Shown one piece after another: positions 1 through 11,265 of a DNA stretch of 64,000 nucleotides. Position 1 is the first letter of the stretch. Each line of letters opens with the position of its first letter. A program made the translations under genes and the position numbers. The stretch is from the NCBI RefSeq assembly GCF_950023065.1, contig NC_088681.1, positions 60,546,836-60,610,835 of the forward strand, written 5' to 3'. The stretch is from Planococcus citri. Its lineage: Eukaryota > Arthropoda > Insecta > Hemiptera > Pseudococcidae. The notes under the pieces were generated by a model, which was given only the letters and a program-made list of their open reading frames with translations, did no database searches and was not told where the DNA came from.

Positions 1-430
1 AAATGTGCTACTCTGATACCCACCACCACACCCCCTTCCCCATTATTTTTCATTAGCAGAAAATCGGTATCGAAAGGGAAAACGAGCAGAAATTTTTCTT
101 GGTGTAGGTATTGAAATCAAAAATGTGTACTTTTTTTGTTAGTTTTTGTGATTTATTCAGCTTTTGAACTTTGAAAATTGAATCTAAAGACAAGAAGAGA
201 AGGGCGAAGATTAAGAGTTTAAGAATTTAGAGCAGTAAAATCATGTTAAGAAGAAGTTTCAACTTTCAACGCTAAAATTTCGTGCTTTTTGATAATTTTG
301 AAAGAAATTTCCCACTTCTTTTCGCTATTTTGTGCTGCGTAATACAATTTTGCGTTTTTTGAGGTACAACCCTGAAATTTTATAACTTCCGATTTTAAAG
401 CAAAGCGAGGGCAAACGCTTTTGAAAATTG
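1..430. other. A+T-rich non-coding sequence
   Basis: No coding region or RNA gene is supported. It holds one degraded copy of the dispersed GAGCGAAGCGAGGG-type motif at about 397-429 (AAAGCGAGGGCAAACGC, then TTTTGAAAATT). Confidence 0.5.
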
Positions 431-433
431 ATA

Positions 434-2483
434 CACTGAAAGAAATGATTTTCAAAACGCTTTATTCAGTCCTGAAATTGATGCAATGGTTACTGCTCAG
501 TACAGTAATTTTCAAATTACTTCATTTTGATGTAATGATTACATAGGTTAAATTAGAGAATGCATCAAGTGATGGAATGAGTACATCGCCAGGATGGATT
601 TATTGCATTACTTTTCAAAATTCATTTCTATGTTCTCATTACATTACTTTGAGAACTCAGTCCTGCAGACATGGTATTCAAAACATCATTTGGTGGGTAA
701 TAATTACATCGTATAGTAAGCAATGATTACATTCCTTAAACATGACTGAGAACCATGCAGTGATTTACTGAATACAGTAAACGATGTACTGAGTACATCA
801 CCATACTGCAATGAAATCATTTTTTTCAAACATTGAAAAACCTATAAATACTTCGAGGGCCTGAATAAAATATTCTACTCGCGGCCATGTCGTTAACTGT
901 AGGTAGTTAGGAATGAGAGGTCGCAGGTTTGAATCCCAGCCAGGTAGGAAAATTTTCTTAAGGAAATTAGGTCTAGAAAAATTCGTTACTGTGAGAATTG
1001 TTTGGATGTGCGGAGAAACGTGAAATTGATAGCAGTAGTTCAACATCATGAAATATCATGATTGGAAACGACGACTTCTGCTTGTGCAATTTTCATGATG
1101 TAGAACTACATTATCTATGATCAAGGAGGGATAGTGACTTCTTCATGAATGCTTGAACATTATGAAATGCCAGGGAGTGCTGCAATTTGACTGTGTAAAG
1201 CTTTTCAAAGTGGTAGATAAACCTATTTCGATATTTCTGCAGAAAAACAATCATACTGCTAACCTTTGTAGGATGTAACTATTTGGTGACAAATATCGAG
1301 AAAGAATATCCACGGAGTGATAAACAGATTTGATGGGTGGATCGTAGATTATCTGAACTTATGTGCTGTTAAAAGCATCTATGTTCCTTTCAATTCTTAT
1401 TTCTGTCATTTCAAGCCTACTTGATAATATTTCCCATATTATGTACTCTGCGTATTCATGCTCTGTTTTTTCAGGTTTCTATCGAGACAAGCATATCAAA
1501 TTTTTAAAAAATCGCTCTGGTCCACCATTTACACACCTTTCTTAATTTCATTTTGTGAAAGCTCAACCATCAATATGTTCATCCAAAAATGGGACATGGG
1601 TCCAAGTATTTTATACCAACTTTTATCAATGTTTGCCCCCCAAAAAGGGGTGAGGTGTTCTTTGGAATTATCCTTTCACTCATTCATTACATCTAATGAA
1701 ACTATATCATTCAGTTCCAAGATTGACCCAATCCGGTTTTTTGCTTCCTCGATTTTTGACAATAATCAAATAAATACTTAAGTCTATCATTATCGAGGTG
1801 GCTTCAAGGGGCTGGGGGGTGAACTGTGAGTAAAAGTGATACTTGTGATGGTCTTATTCAGGAAATTGAAAGCATTTTTTCATAACATCTCAGGATTTGC
1901 TTGGGTGTTTAAGGGTTAATAACACTTTTCTCGATATTCTAAAAAATATTGAATCAGAATTAGGTAAAAAAAATGTAGGGGTCCATATTTATACCCATGC
2001 AAAAAATCGGCTCAGTTTTTGAAAAATGAAAAAAATTATGAAAATCAGTTGAAGCACAGACAAATATGAAAGTATACTTTGAAAGTACACATTGTAAGCT
2101 ACTTACTTCGCTAATAATTTTTTTTCCAAACTTTATTTGAAGTTGATGAATTACTGAATGAAAAACTTGTAAAATTTTCCATTGGTAAGAAAATAATGCG
2201 CAAAAAAAACAATTGCTGATGAGAGACACCCAAGTATGCATGGATCCAAAATAAGTACTTGGATCATCAATACTACACTACTAGTATAATTTTTAGTACT
2301 CAGCATGACCGTAGCGCTAGTGGTTGTACACTAAACCATGGGGGTCCATATTTGTACCTGGGTCCATAATTGTACCTTCTCCTCTACTGATTAATGCGTT
2401 TCATTCCTATACCAAAATTACCGCGTTTTAATGCACTGAGTGCATTGTTTCAATGTAACTATTACTGTTTATTTCTTTCAGTG
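434..2483. mobile_element. TA-flanked terminal-inverted-repeat element (non-autonomous)
   Basis: The left end CACTGAAAGAAAT (434-446) is matched exactly in inverted orientation at the right end (2471-2483). Both are flanked by TA (432-433 and 2484-2485), the target used by Tc1/mariner-type elements. Just inside both ends are palindromic words such as GATGTACTGAGTACATC (left) and AATGCACTGAGTGCATT (right). No transposase frame is present. Alternatively, the left 400 bases form a shorter MITE: a second, imperfect inverted end lies at about 808-833. The right end would then be a separate fragment. Confidence 0.45.
870..1180 (+). repeat. Possible tRNA-derived SINE remnant
   Basis: Contains GGTTTGAATCC at 926-936, one base from the tRNA/SINE B-box consensus GGTTCGANTCC, inside GAGAGGTCGCAGGTTTGAAT. 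No convincing A box and no complete tRNA cloverleaf is seen, so this is not called a tRNA gene. The 3' limit is uncertain. Confidence 0.3.
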
Positions 2484-2485
2484 TA

Positions 2486-3030
2486 ATAGGTAATTCAAGA
2501 AGTATATCTAGGAGTCTAGGACCATTATTTTCTATTTGAATGTTTTTTTAAATTTTCACTTTTCACTTTTGACTTGTTTAATTAAAGACTATTTTGTCAA
2601 ACAAAATAATACAGGAAAAACACTATAATTCAGCCCGAGCGAAGCGAGGGCGAAAGCTTTTGAAAATTTATGATTCAAAAAGTAGAAATCAACTATTTTT
2701 AATGAGCAAAATCACAAGAAAAGAAATGGAAAATGCATTATGAAATTGAAAATTCAAGAGGAACTTTTTAAAAAAATCCTTGCCATTACACAGAAATTGT
2801 CAAAATCCCTGCTATTTCCTTGTTTTCCTTGTTTTCCTTGCCAGTAGACACCCTGAATTTTTTTTTGCAACGATAACGATAATCAACGAAAGTATCAATT
2901 TTTTGATGGAGACGAAGGTCAAGAAGAATATTTTTCAATTGTTGGTTTTTGATGTTGGATTTACAAAAAAAGGCGCGAATTTAAAATAAATAAAAGAATT
3001 CTCACTTTTGACATACTTACAGAAATTAAA
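2486..3030. other. Intergenic sequence with one dispersed motif copy
   Basis: No gene is supported. A well-preserved copy of the dispersed repeat (CCCGAGCGAAGCGAGGGC, then GAAAGCTTTTGAAAATT) lies at 2633-2668, followed by the AAAAGTAGAA-type tail seen in other copies. Confidence 0.5.
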
Positions 3031-3039
3031 AATTCCTAA

Positions 3040-3480
3040 CAAAAAAAGTTTTTTTTAAAAAAAAAAACCTCTTTTTTTTGTTTTAAAACAGTTTTTTTTT
3101 CTTGTTGAAAACTGGGTGTTTAAAATGCGTTTTAAACACAAATTCATTTGTTTTATTGGGTTCACCAGTTATCAATTTTTAAGATGTGACGTCATAAAAT
3201 AGCTATAAAGTTCAAGAAATATTGAAAAATTGAAATCAAAACAACAAATTTGTCTCTAAAAATACAGTTTGTTTATTCAATTCCACTTCTTTTTCAACAA
3301 GAAACTAAAAAAACGTGTTTTTTTTTAGGAAAGTGGAGTTGAAAAAAAAAACGTTTAAAACGAAAAAAAAACTGTTTTAAACGGTTTTTTTTTTTGTTTA
3401 AAACACTGTTTTGGCTTTTTCTATTTGTTTTAAACGTGTCTTAAACATGTTTAAAACATTTTCGTTTTAAACATGTACAA
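3040..3480. repeat. GTTTTAAAC-iterated A/T block
   Basis: The near-palindromic word GTTTTAAAC/GTTTAAAAC is repeated about ten times between runs of A and T (for example 3128-3140, 3350-3390, 3400-3475). It could be a small motif-built transposable element or simple-sequence expansion. No clear terminal repeats or target duplication are found. Confidence 0.5.
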
Positions 3481-3699
3481 CTCTGCTGATTTTATTTCAT
3501 TTTTATCACGATTTTTATTTTTCCAAGAGATGATAAAATTGCAGAAATTTATACTTTGGAAATTTGGTGAAATGCTCTAGAAGGTTGCTGGAAATTATCG
3601 TATTTCGAAAAATGTCAGTTTAAAAATTTTATTCACCCAAGTATTATTTAGCCTACATTCAAAAAAACAAAAATCATCACGAGAATAGAAGTAAGTATT

Positions 3700-4146
3700 T
3701 AGTATACATTTATTTATCGCGTACACAAATGAAATGAACTGATAAAACTACATAATATAAACAAAATATTCGTTCATGAAAAATGAAAAAAAGATTAAAA
3801 TGCACCTTTGTATGCACTCGCAATTAAAAAATCAACGTAAGTAGAAAGTAGAAGTACACAGTGTAATAACATAATAACACAAACTTTAGGTAGGTACTGG
3901 AAATACAAAGAAAAAAAAAAAAACAGTTTATGTTTACTTGAGTATAAATTATCAAAAAGCCCATCTAAAAATAAGTCAAAATGAAACCTCAATGTATTTG
4001 AAAATCTAAAAAGCCGCAATTAACTCAAATAATTCGACATGATCGGCTTCTAAAAATTATACTAAATAGGTAGTAGAATTTCAAAACACAGTGACAGCCT
4101 CAGGACATTGAATTTCCTAGAGAGATCTCTCAACGCTGGCAGATTT
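3700..4146 (-). other. 3' untranslated/flank block of copy 1
   Basis: Conserved with the sequence after copies 2-6. It includes a TGTATGCACTCG-like word (here 3805-3830), a block about TTTATGTTTACTTNGTG, and the poly(A) signal at 3709-3714 (TTTATT on the plus strand). It probably encodes the 3'UTR of copy 1. Confidence 0.55.
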
Positions 4147-5982
4147 CTATGGTATATAATTCTGCCTGAATCTTTCAACTTCATTGACACTTCCCAACAA
4201 CCACAATAAAAATAGGTCAAAACGAGGTGATCTGCAGCGACACTCGTAAAAATATCTATCACTCCAATTGCCAGTTGAATTCACCTCTGTCAAAAAACTA
4301 ATAATACGCATTTTTATCGCACGTAGAGTTTCTTGTGTGGAAACAAATGTGTCCACTAATTTCATCATCGGTTCAAAAGAAGGACTATATGAGCAGGGAT
4401 AATGCGATAAAACCTCTTGAACTGCAGGTGAGGACATGAGTCGATTCTTAAAATCTGCCGATTGATATTTATTTTCGAAAGTGTCGTCGATAAATACACT
4501 AAATTCGTCAACTCTATCGACAAGCGAACGAGTAAAACTGCTATTTTCTAAGAGAAAAGTTGATTGCAAAAGCTGCTGTTTGTAACTTTTCGCTGCTTTA
4601 ACTTCGGGGCAGCAAAACTTGACGAAATCGTTCAGTTTGTCGAACATACCAGCAATATCATCATTCAATAGTTTGCTACACCGGATACGCATATTTTCAC
4701 TTTCAGCAAAATTGTCTCGCTTGAACTGCGCAATTTCTTCTTCATTATCAAAACAAAGTTGCATTATGCGTTTCAAATGATCTATTCGAGTCCCTTGGAG
4801 CAAATGAGGCCAACAGTCACGCCAAAACGCGCTTCTACTCTCAGAAGTTGCCAATGGAAGAATAAGCAATAAAAATCCGACCGAACGACTGTAGTATTGA
4901 TACGAACGCATCTTTTCATTTAATAATCTCGTGTTGGATAGAATATCTTCGACTATCGATTGTTTTACATTAGCCTCGATACTGTTCCAAATTTCCGAAC
5001 AACAATGCAACCAATTCCGAGGTAATCTCATACTCCATTCAAACTCCGAGGTTAGCTCGAGTTTCAATATTTCCAGCACCAATGATCTGAATGTACTTTC
5101 ATTCATCTTATTTTCAATGAACTTCCACGTCGGTTGAAAGAAGCAGCTGTAATAGAGACGATTGTTTAGCATTTTGAGAATCAATTTACAACCATATCTA
5201 TTTAAAAATATATCGAGCTGTTGATCGTTCAATTTGGATAACGCGAACGTAACAAACAATTTCACACCACGATGGAAAATGTTTACGGCTTTTTCCATTT
5301 GATTTTCAAGAGGTAAACGACTCCAAAAATACTCCAGCGATGGTCTATTTTCAACCATGTGGTGGTCAAACATAATTTCGTCAACAGATCTGCCGTTCCA
5401 CTGACTAGGTATCCTATGCAATTCATTCCGGAGATGGCAAATCCAATAATACAATTGCGGGCATTCGTGAAAATACATTTTATTCAAATCGAAACTCTGG
5501 CACACAGATGGCCAAATTCGTGTGATATCGTCTTCGAAGAAATAGGTACACGCCACAGCGAATTTTTCCACCTCACTAAGTCCATCACAAACCATCATGC
5601 GTTTCGCTGTTCTCGCATAATCGATAGCGCCATTATAGTCAGACACGAAATCGTCGAAGACTTCCAAAACAGAGGTTTCACAGTACCTGCCTCTTTGGAA
5701 TATACTTTTATAATGTGCAGACAGCCATTTCCTCGCTGAAACCAGAAATCTGTGGACATACTCCTTGATAACATCATAAAATACTGAAGGAAGTAATGCG
5801 GATTTTGAAGAGAAATCCGGAGGGAGCCGGCAAAATTCATGCATCCTGTTCATCTTGCGATATTTCAGTATTTCATTGCGCCAAATGCCCAGACTAACTG
5901 CGATGGCTGATAGATCTTGCAACGATACCGGAGTCGGTTGAGCAATATCGTACAGGACAGGCACTACTCGTATTTCAGCCAT
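4147..5982 (-). CDS. Tandem-family protein, copy 1 (611 aa, intact)
   Basis: Uninterrupted single-exon frame from the conserved MAEI start to a stop at 4147. I do not recognise the family or its function. It shares the family blocks in order: DIAQPTP near residue 12, VLEVFDDFV near 105, EKFAVACTYFFEDDI near 140, PQLYYWIC near 175, LNDQQLD near 255, QPTWK near 285, FWRDCWPHL near 390, FSVFIDDTF near 495 and a C-terminal LLWLLGS. No signal peptide or membrane segment is visible, and the predicted character is helical and intracellular. By eye it is the most diverged copy: two extra residues at the N-terminus, an insertion DDIAG before MFDKLND, and a Cys-rich stretch (CRCRS) near the C-terminus. 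A conserved 3' block and a minus-strand AATAAA (3709-3714) lie about 435 bases past the stop. As the most downstream copy it may be the oldest, or may have evolved away from the others. Confidence 0.9.
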   Translation of the reverse strand: MAEIRVVPVLYDIAQPTPVSLQDLSAIAVSLGIWRNEILKYRKMNRMHEFCRLPPDFSSKSALLPSVFYDVIKEYVHRFLVSARKWLSAHYKSIFQRGRYCETSVLEVFDDFVSDYNGAIDYARTAKRMMVCDGLSEVEKFAVACTYFFEDDITRIWPSVCQSFDLNKMYFHECPQLYYWICHLRNELHRIPSQWNGRSVDEIMFDHHMVENRPSLEYFWSRLPLENQMEKAVNIFHRGVKLFVTFALSKLNDQQLDIFLNRYGCKLILKMLNNRLYYSCFFQPTWKFIENKMNESTFRSLVLEILKLELTSEFEWSMRLPRNWLHCCSEIWNSIEANVKQSIVEDILSNTRLLNEKMRSYQYYSRSVGFLLLILPLATSESRSAFWRDCWPHLLQGTRIDHLKRIMQLCFDNEEEIAQFKRDNFAESENMRIRCSKLLNDDIAGMFDKLNDFVKFCCPEVKAAKSYKQQLLQSTFLLENSSFTRSLVDRVDEFSVFIDDTFENKYQSADFKNRLMSSPAVQEVLSHYPCSYSPSFEPMMKLVDTFVSTQETLRAIKMRIISFLTEVNSTGNWSDRYFYECRCRSPRFDLFLLWLLGSVNEVERFRQNYIP

Positions 5983-6020
5983 TTCCGAGATTCTTGATTA
6001 TGTATCAGAACAGGTGCAAA

Positions 6021-6070
6021 TTCAAATCTGGAATCGTAACGAGCGAATTAATTCGATGAAGCGAATAGCA
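6021..6070 (-). promoter_or_regulatory. Conserved 5' block of copy 1
   Basis: This block lies about 40-90 bases upstream of the start codon and recurs at the same place before all six copies. Its core is the perfect 12-base palindrome CGAATTAATTCG at 6044-6055, between CGTAACGAG and GATGAAGCGA (plus-strand reading). A core-promoter or 5'UTR role is inferred from conservation and position only; no TATA box is evident. Confidence 0.4.
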
Positions 6071-7194
6071 GTCCGAAAATGAATAGGTAAACAGAAGAAA
6101 ATAAAGTTCATGTTCCAGGACGAATGAAAAAATTTAGTTTAAGATTCTCTAAAATGCATTAAATCTTGATACTTTGTAGCCGAGACGAAGTCTTTTTTAC
6201 ATACGTTCGTAAAAATTAAACGAAGACGAACAACGATGAAGTTCTACGCCAGACAGAGCCGGACAATAAAGTATTTATGATCTTATCATTATTAAAATCA
6301 CGAAAAAGTATCAGTGAAAACGCAATTTGTCCGAATCCTTTCATCGTGACATTCTCACTTAATGAGTAGATTGATAAAGTAATAAAATTTCATTGTGTAA
6401 ATAGGAGACTTCTGAATATTTTAAGCTTGCAGTAGTTGATCACAGAAACCCAGTAGTTGATCATGGCATTTTGTCCAGTAAATGATCGCACCTGCGAAAT
6501 GTTAGCGTATTTGAATAAAAAAAGAAAATGTACGAAGTATGATTGTGAATTTTTATATTCGAAGTTGGTTCTGATACTTTGGAGCTGTTTTGGTTAATTC
6601 AAAGGGTATTCCCAGGTAAGATAGGCGGAACGGCCCTGTTCCCAGATTTGGAAAATTAAGTATAATGGATGATTGTTGCCTGTTAGGTACCTCGAAAAAA
6701 TTTTTTTCGAGCGGAATTTCCGCCCCCACCACACCTTGGACAGTATACCTAGCCAAAAAACGCGTTTTTAGGAGAAAAATTCAGTATCCACGAGTAGTGG
6801 GGAGAAAATCCCGGTACCAAGCGAAATGTGTAGGAGAAGCATCGACCTTTCAACACGATTTTTTTTTCAAATTTTTTCATCATAGTTTTGGGGGTAACAT
6901 TGACAGAAGAAAACTTTGAACCACCACAGCTCCGGATTGAAGGGGTGGAACACAGAAACTGCTTTCGTCAGAATATGTTTTTTCACAAGTACTTTTTCGC
7001 TACCCAATCCATAAAATTAAAATATTGTCTGCAAAAGGCTCATATTTGCAAAAAACCCTGAAAAACACGCGTTTTTCGCGGTTTTTTTTTAAGCAAAATT
7101 ATGCGGAATATGCGAAAAATGTATTGAACGAAAAATGTTGAGAGTCAAATTTCATCCTAGAAAATGTGTTCAACTGTTCAACTCAAAAAAGTCC

Positions 7195-7700
7195 TAAAAT
7201 ATTTTTGGTAAAAAATGAACAAAAAACTTTCGTTAGTAGCCAAAATTTTGAAAATTCCTGCTTTTGCCAAAATTATTCCAAGAAATTCTTGATATGTTTT
7301 TTGCCAAAATTGTCTGCATATTATGTTTTTGCCCACTTGAATGGACACCTTTTTTTTGCCAAATCCCAGTAATTGTTTTTTTTTTTTTGTAGTTACTTAT
7401 CAGAAAAAAACTGTTTTTCGCCAAAATAAATAAATTATTGTTAAAAGAAACTTCTGTTTTCAGCCAAAGTTTTCAAAACTCCTGTAGCAAGTTCCACTTT
7501 TTTGACGATATATTGTAGGTAAAGACTTTTTTCTGACAAGTTATCCAAAAAATTCTGTTTTACGCTGAAATGGTCAATAAAATCTTGTTGTCAGTCGAAA
7601 TAGTCTGAAAGCACAGCTTTTGCAAAAATTGTCAAAAAATCCTTACGTTAGTCAGAATTTGTCTAAAAAGTGCTGTTTTTCCATTTTTAAAATAAATTTT
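7195..7700. repeat. Degenerate minisatellite (TTTTGCCAAAATT type)
   Basis: Units of roughly 30-45 bases containing TTTTGCCAAAATT and AAAAATCCTG/TTCTGTTTT words are repeated with much divergence. The same kind of array recurs at 8490-8850, 22190-22640, 27590-27800, 33590-33870 and 61905-62330. Short frames across it are artefacts. Confidence 0.45.
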
Positions 7701-8489
7701 CGCAATTTTAAATATTTTGCCTTTTGATTTCCTTTTCTATTCTTTTTTTCTAGTTTAGAAAAATTTTGACCCGAAAAAAATTTGCATTTATACGTCTTAT
7801 AGGTGAATAAAATTATAGGAAGTACCTAGGTAAACTTACTCGTACAGAATTTTCATAATAAAAATTAAAAAAAAAAAAAGGTAAACTTACTCGTATCACA
7901 TCTATAGATTAGATACACAACTTATTTGTTTTCAGAATATTTATTTATGTAGTATGGGTAAAGGATCTTCAAAAATCAATTGACTCATCAATCCCTTTTG
8001 ATGAGCCCATTTTGGTCGAAAATTTTTTTCCTCTCATTGTCAAGCCAAATTTGGATTAAGTTAGTCACTTTTTTATGGATTATTATTTTCATGGAAAAAT
8101 ATAAATTGTATAATTTAACATTCGGCTATTTTTGGAATCACTTTTTTTCATTCACTATCATGAGACGTTGACCTCATTTTTCTATAATCGCGTAAATTAC
8201 CTGTTGATTTTGGGACAATAATCTGATTTTGAACTAATTCGTGATCTATAGAACGAATTTTAGACGAATTTTCACCAGTACAATTTTGGTAAGATTTGTT
8301 AAACAAGTGTTATGGTTCTTTTTGGATTTGAAAAAAATTATTAAAATTTTTGAAAATTTGAATTGAGATCAAAATTTGTACTTTGCTTTTTCTAAAATAT
8401 TCAAAAAAACAATTTACATCGCTTTTCAAAAATACTACAGTTTTTACAGTCCATTTCCTAATTTTTACCGAAAAAATCACACTACTTGT

Positions 8490-8850
8490 ACAAAAATATT
8501 TTGTAACTTTTTGCTTGAGAAACAAAACAATTTTTATGACAATTTTGGGCCAAAAATTGAGAATTTTCGCGATTTCTGGCTCGTAGATACGAGACTTTTG
8601 AAAATTTCAGAAAAATAAATGTGTATTTTTTTTTTAGCTATTTCCAGCGGAAAAGCCACTCATTAGAGTATTTTGAATGCAAAAAAACAACACAATTTTA
8701 AGCAATTTTTCGCAACAAAAAAAAATCCTCGACAATTTAGGCTAAATGCGAGACTTTTTGCTATTTTTGACGGAAACGAGACTTCGACAATAATTTCAGT
8801 AAAAGGCAGGGCTTCTTAGCCATTTTTAGCAAAAAAGCGAAGTAATTTAG
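8490..8850. repeat. Degenerate minisatellite next to copy 2 3' end
   Basis: Words such as GCGAGACTTTTTGCTATTTTTG and ACGAGACTTTTGAAAATTTCAG recur in poorly conserved units. It lies directly beyond the 3' block of copy 2 (poly(A) signal 8931-8936), the same place as the arrays after copies 4 and 5. Confidence 0.45.
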
Positions 8851-9354
8851 CGAGATAATACCCTGATTCATTTACCGCATGTATACAAACGAAAAAAAAA
8901 TCTCGGTACCCACATAAGTAAAAATATTCGTTTATTAAAAAGTGAAAAAAGTATCGATGCACTTCTGTATGCACTCCTAGCTAAAAAAATAATGTAGGTA
9001 TAATAACATGATAACACAAATGTGATGTACTGAAAATCCAAAAAAACGAAAAAATAGCAAAAATCACCACATAATTTATGTTTACTTCGTGTGTAAATTA
9101 ACAAAAAACCAGCTAAAAATACTCGTAGGTATGTAAAAACAAATCTTAACGTATTTAAAAATCTAACAAGCCCATTAGCCCAATCAGACTGAATAATTCG
9201 ATATCATCTACTTCTAAAAATTAACAAAAATACTTAGTTTAATTACAATACATATAATTATGCTGAACTGTTTCAAAAAAAAAACCACACAGTGGCAGCC
9301 TGAGGAGTGAGGATATTGCATTTCACAGCGAAACCTCTCAACGATGGCTGGACT

Positions 9355-11181
9355 CTACGCAAAATAAGACTGCCTAAAACTTTCGGCTTCTTCGGCACTT
9401 TCCAACAACCAAACTAGAAATTGCTCAAAAACAGGTGTTTTGAATCGACCGACTCGGCTTTCAAAAGATCTGTTATCGCGATTTGCCACAATAACCTCAG
9501 CCAAAAAACAGAACATCCGCATTTTTATCTCCTCTATAGTTTGTCTCGCCGAAACAAACGTATCCACTAATTCCATAACTGCTTCAAAAGGAGGAATCAA
9601 TGAGACGAGATAAGACGATAGAATGTCTCGAGCTGCGGGTGACGACATAAGTTGATTCTTAAATTCTGAGGATTGATCTCCACTGTCGAAAGTATCGTCG
9701 ATAAATACACTAAATTCTTTGACTCTTTTGACAAGAGGATGTGTAATACCGTTTCTTTCTCCGAGAAAAGTAGATTGCAAAAGCTGCAGCTTGTAATCTT
9801 TCGCTGCTTGAACTTCGGGCCAATAAAAGTTCAGCAAATCGTTTAGTTCGTCGAACATCCCAAAACTCAACAGTTTGCTACACAAGTGATGCACATTTTC
9901 ACTTTCAGTTAACATTCTACCCTTGAACTGGGCAATTTCTTCTTCGTTTTGGAAGCAAAGTTTCATTATTCGAAGTAAATCTTCACTTCGGGTGTCTTTG
10001 ATCAAATCAGTCCAACAGTCGCGCCAAAATGTACTTCTCTGCTCAAAAGTGGCCGACGAAAGAATAAGCAATAAAAATCCGACGAAACGTCTGCTACATC
10101 GATGCAAATCATCCTTTTCAAATATTCTCGTGTTGGGTAAAATATCTTCGACTATCGATTGTTTTACATTAGTTGGGATACCGTTCCAAATAAGGGAACA
10201 ATTAAACAACCAATTTTGGGGTTGGCTCAAACACCCTTTAAACGCTGAGGCCGGCTCGAGTTTCATCATTTCGACGACCAATGTTCTGAAAGTACTTTCG
10301 GTCATTTTATTTTGAATAAGCTTCCACGTCGGTTGAAAGTACCAGTTGTTACGGAGACGATCGTTGAGCAGATTTAGTATCAATTTACAACCGTATGTAT
10401 TAACAAATTCATCGAGCTGTTGATCGTTCAGTTTTGATAACACGAATGTCACTAACAATTTTTTATCGCGATTGTATGTGTCTATGGCTTTTCTCATTCG
10501 ATTTTCCACGGATACACGATTCCAGAAATACTCGATAGATGGTCTATTATGCACCATGTGATGGCCAAGCATAACTTCGTCAACAGATCTACCCTCATGG
10601 ATTGGGATCTCATCCACCTGATTCTTGAGAAAGCAAATCCAGTAATATAAATGCGGGCATTTGCGAAAATCTATACTATTCAAGTCGAAACTCTCACATA
10701 CGGATGGCCAAATTCGCGCGATATCGTCTTGGAAAAAATACGTACACGCTGTAGCGAATTTTTCGACCTCACTTATTCTGTCACAAACCATCATGCGTTT
10801 CGCTGTTCTTGCATAATCGATGGTGCCACTGTAATCAAAGACGAAATCGTCAAAAACTTCCAAAACAGAGCTCAGATCTGTGTGGTGTAAGTGGAATATC
10901 GTGTTGAACTGGGTACACAGCCATGTCGTCGCTGATGGCCCAAATCTGGGTACATATTTATCCACCGCATCATAAATTACTGGCGGCAAATCAGGGACTA
11001 ATACGGATATTGAGGAGATATGGTAATTGACTGGAAAAAATCTTATTAATGTGCCGTTCATGCGAAGTTTGCGTATTTCATTGCGCCAGATTTCCAGGCT
11101 GACTGCGATGGATGATAGATCTTTTAACGGTATTGGAGTCGGTTGAGCAATATCATATACGACAGGCGTTATTTCGGCCAT
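9355..11181 (-). CDS. Tandem-family protein, copy 2 (608 aa, intact)
   Basis: This is the most typical intact member. The start MAEITPVVYDIAQPTP is the first Met of the frame and aligns with the other copies. Blocks in order: an N-terminal helix region (KDLSSIAVSLEIWRNEI), VLEVFDDFVFDYSGTIDYARTAKRMM (about 105-130), CTYFFQDDIARIWPSVCESF (about 145-165), PHLYYWICFLKNQ, SVDEVMLGHHM, LSKLNDQQLDEFV (about 255), FWRDCWTDLI, RIMKLCFQNEEEI, FSVFIDDTFD, and the C-terminal FEQFLVWLLES. Aromatic and leucine residues are regularly spaced, as in an alpha-helical solenoid (inference). No enzyme motif, zinc finger, signal peptide or transmembrane helix is seen. The gene sits 3.4 kb upstream of copy 1 and is very close to copy 3. 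A poly(A) signal (8931-8936) lies about 420 bases past the stop. Confidence 0.92.
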   Translation of the reverse strand: MAEITPVVYDIAQPTPIPLKDLSSIAVSLEIWRNEIRKLRMNGTLIRFFPVNYHISSISVLVPDLPPVIYDAVDKYVPRFGPSATTWLCTQFNTIFHLHHTDLSSVLEVFDDFVFDYSGTIDYARTAKRMMVCDRISEVEKFATACTYFFQDDIARIWPSVCESFDLNSIDFRKCPHLYYWICFLKNQVDEIPIHEGRSVDEVMLGHHMVHNRPSIEYFWNRVSVENRMRKAIDTYNRDKKLLVTFVLSKLNDQQLDEFVNTYGCKLILNLLNDRLRNNWYFQPTWKLIQNKMTESTFRTLVVEMMKLEPASAFKGCLSQPQNWLFNCSLIWNGIPTNVKQSIVEDILPNTRIFEKDDLHRCSRRFVGFLLLILSSATFEQRSTFWRDCWTDLIKDTRSEDLLRIMKLCFQNEEEIAQFKGRMLTESENVHHLCSKLLSFGMFDELNDLLNFYWPEVQAAKDYKLQLLQSTFLGERNGITHPLVKRVKEFSVFIDDTFDSGDQSSEFKNQLMSSPAARDILSSYLVSLIPPFEAVMELVDTFVSARQTIEEIKMRMFCFLAEVIVANRDNRSFESRVGRFKTPVFEQFLVWLLESAEEAESFRQSYFA

Positions 11182-11216
11182 TTTTGAAATTCTTGATTCT
11201 GTTCACGTACAATTTT

Positions 11217-11265
11217 GAACCTGGAATCGTAACGAGCGAATTAATTCGACGAAGCGAGCAGCTGG
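11217..11265 (-). promoter_or_regulatory. Conserved 5' block of copy 2
   Basis: Same block as before the other copies, with the palindrome CGAATTAATTCG at 11237-11248. A short frame running through it (AARFVELIRSLRFQV) stops before the gene start here, so it is more likely untranslated leader than an N-terminal extension. Confidence 0.4.

Larger units (their letters stand above)
6071..8860. other. Space between copies 1 and 2
   Basis: No gene is supported. At 6260-6430 is sequence related to the downstream flank of copy 3 (15040-15560), including AAATCACGAAAAAGTATCAG and GCAATTTGTCCGAAT, so it belongs to the duplicated unit. 7195-7700 is a degenerate minisatellite built on TTTTGCCAAAATTNTC; 8490-8850 is a second one. 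Confidence 0.55.

Noticed and set aside
870..960. tRNA gene
   Set aside because: Only a B-box-like word is present. No acceptor stem or anticodon arm could be paired, so it is kept as a possible SINE.
5359..5739. 126-codon plus-strand frame, and similar ones at 9923-10315, 16804-17153 and 37863-38237
   Set aside because: All are antisense shadows of the tandem-family genes, at matching positions in each copy.
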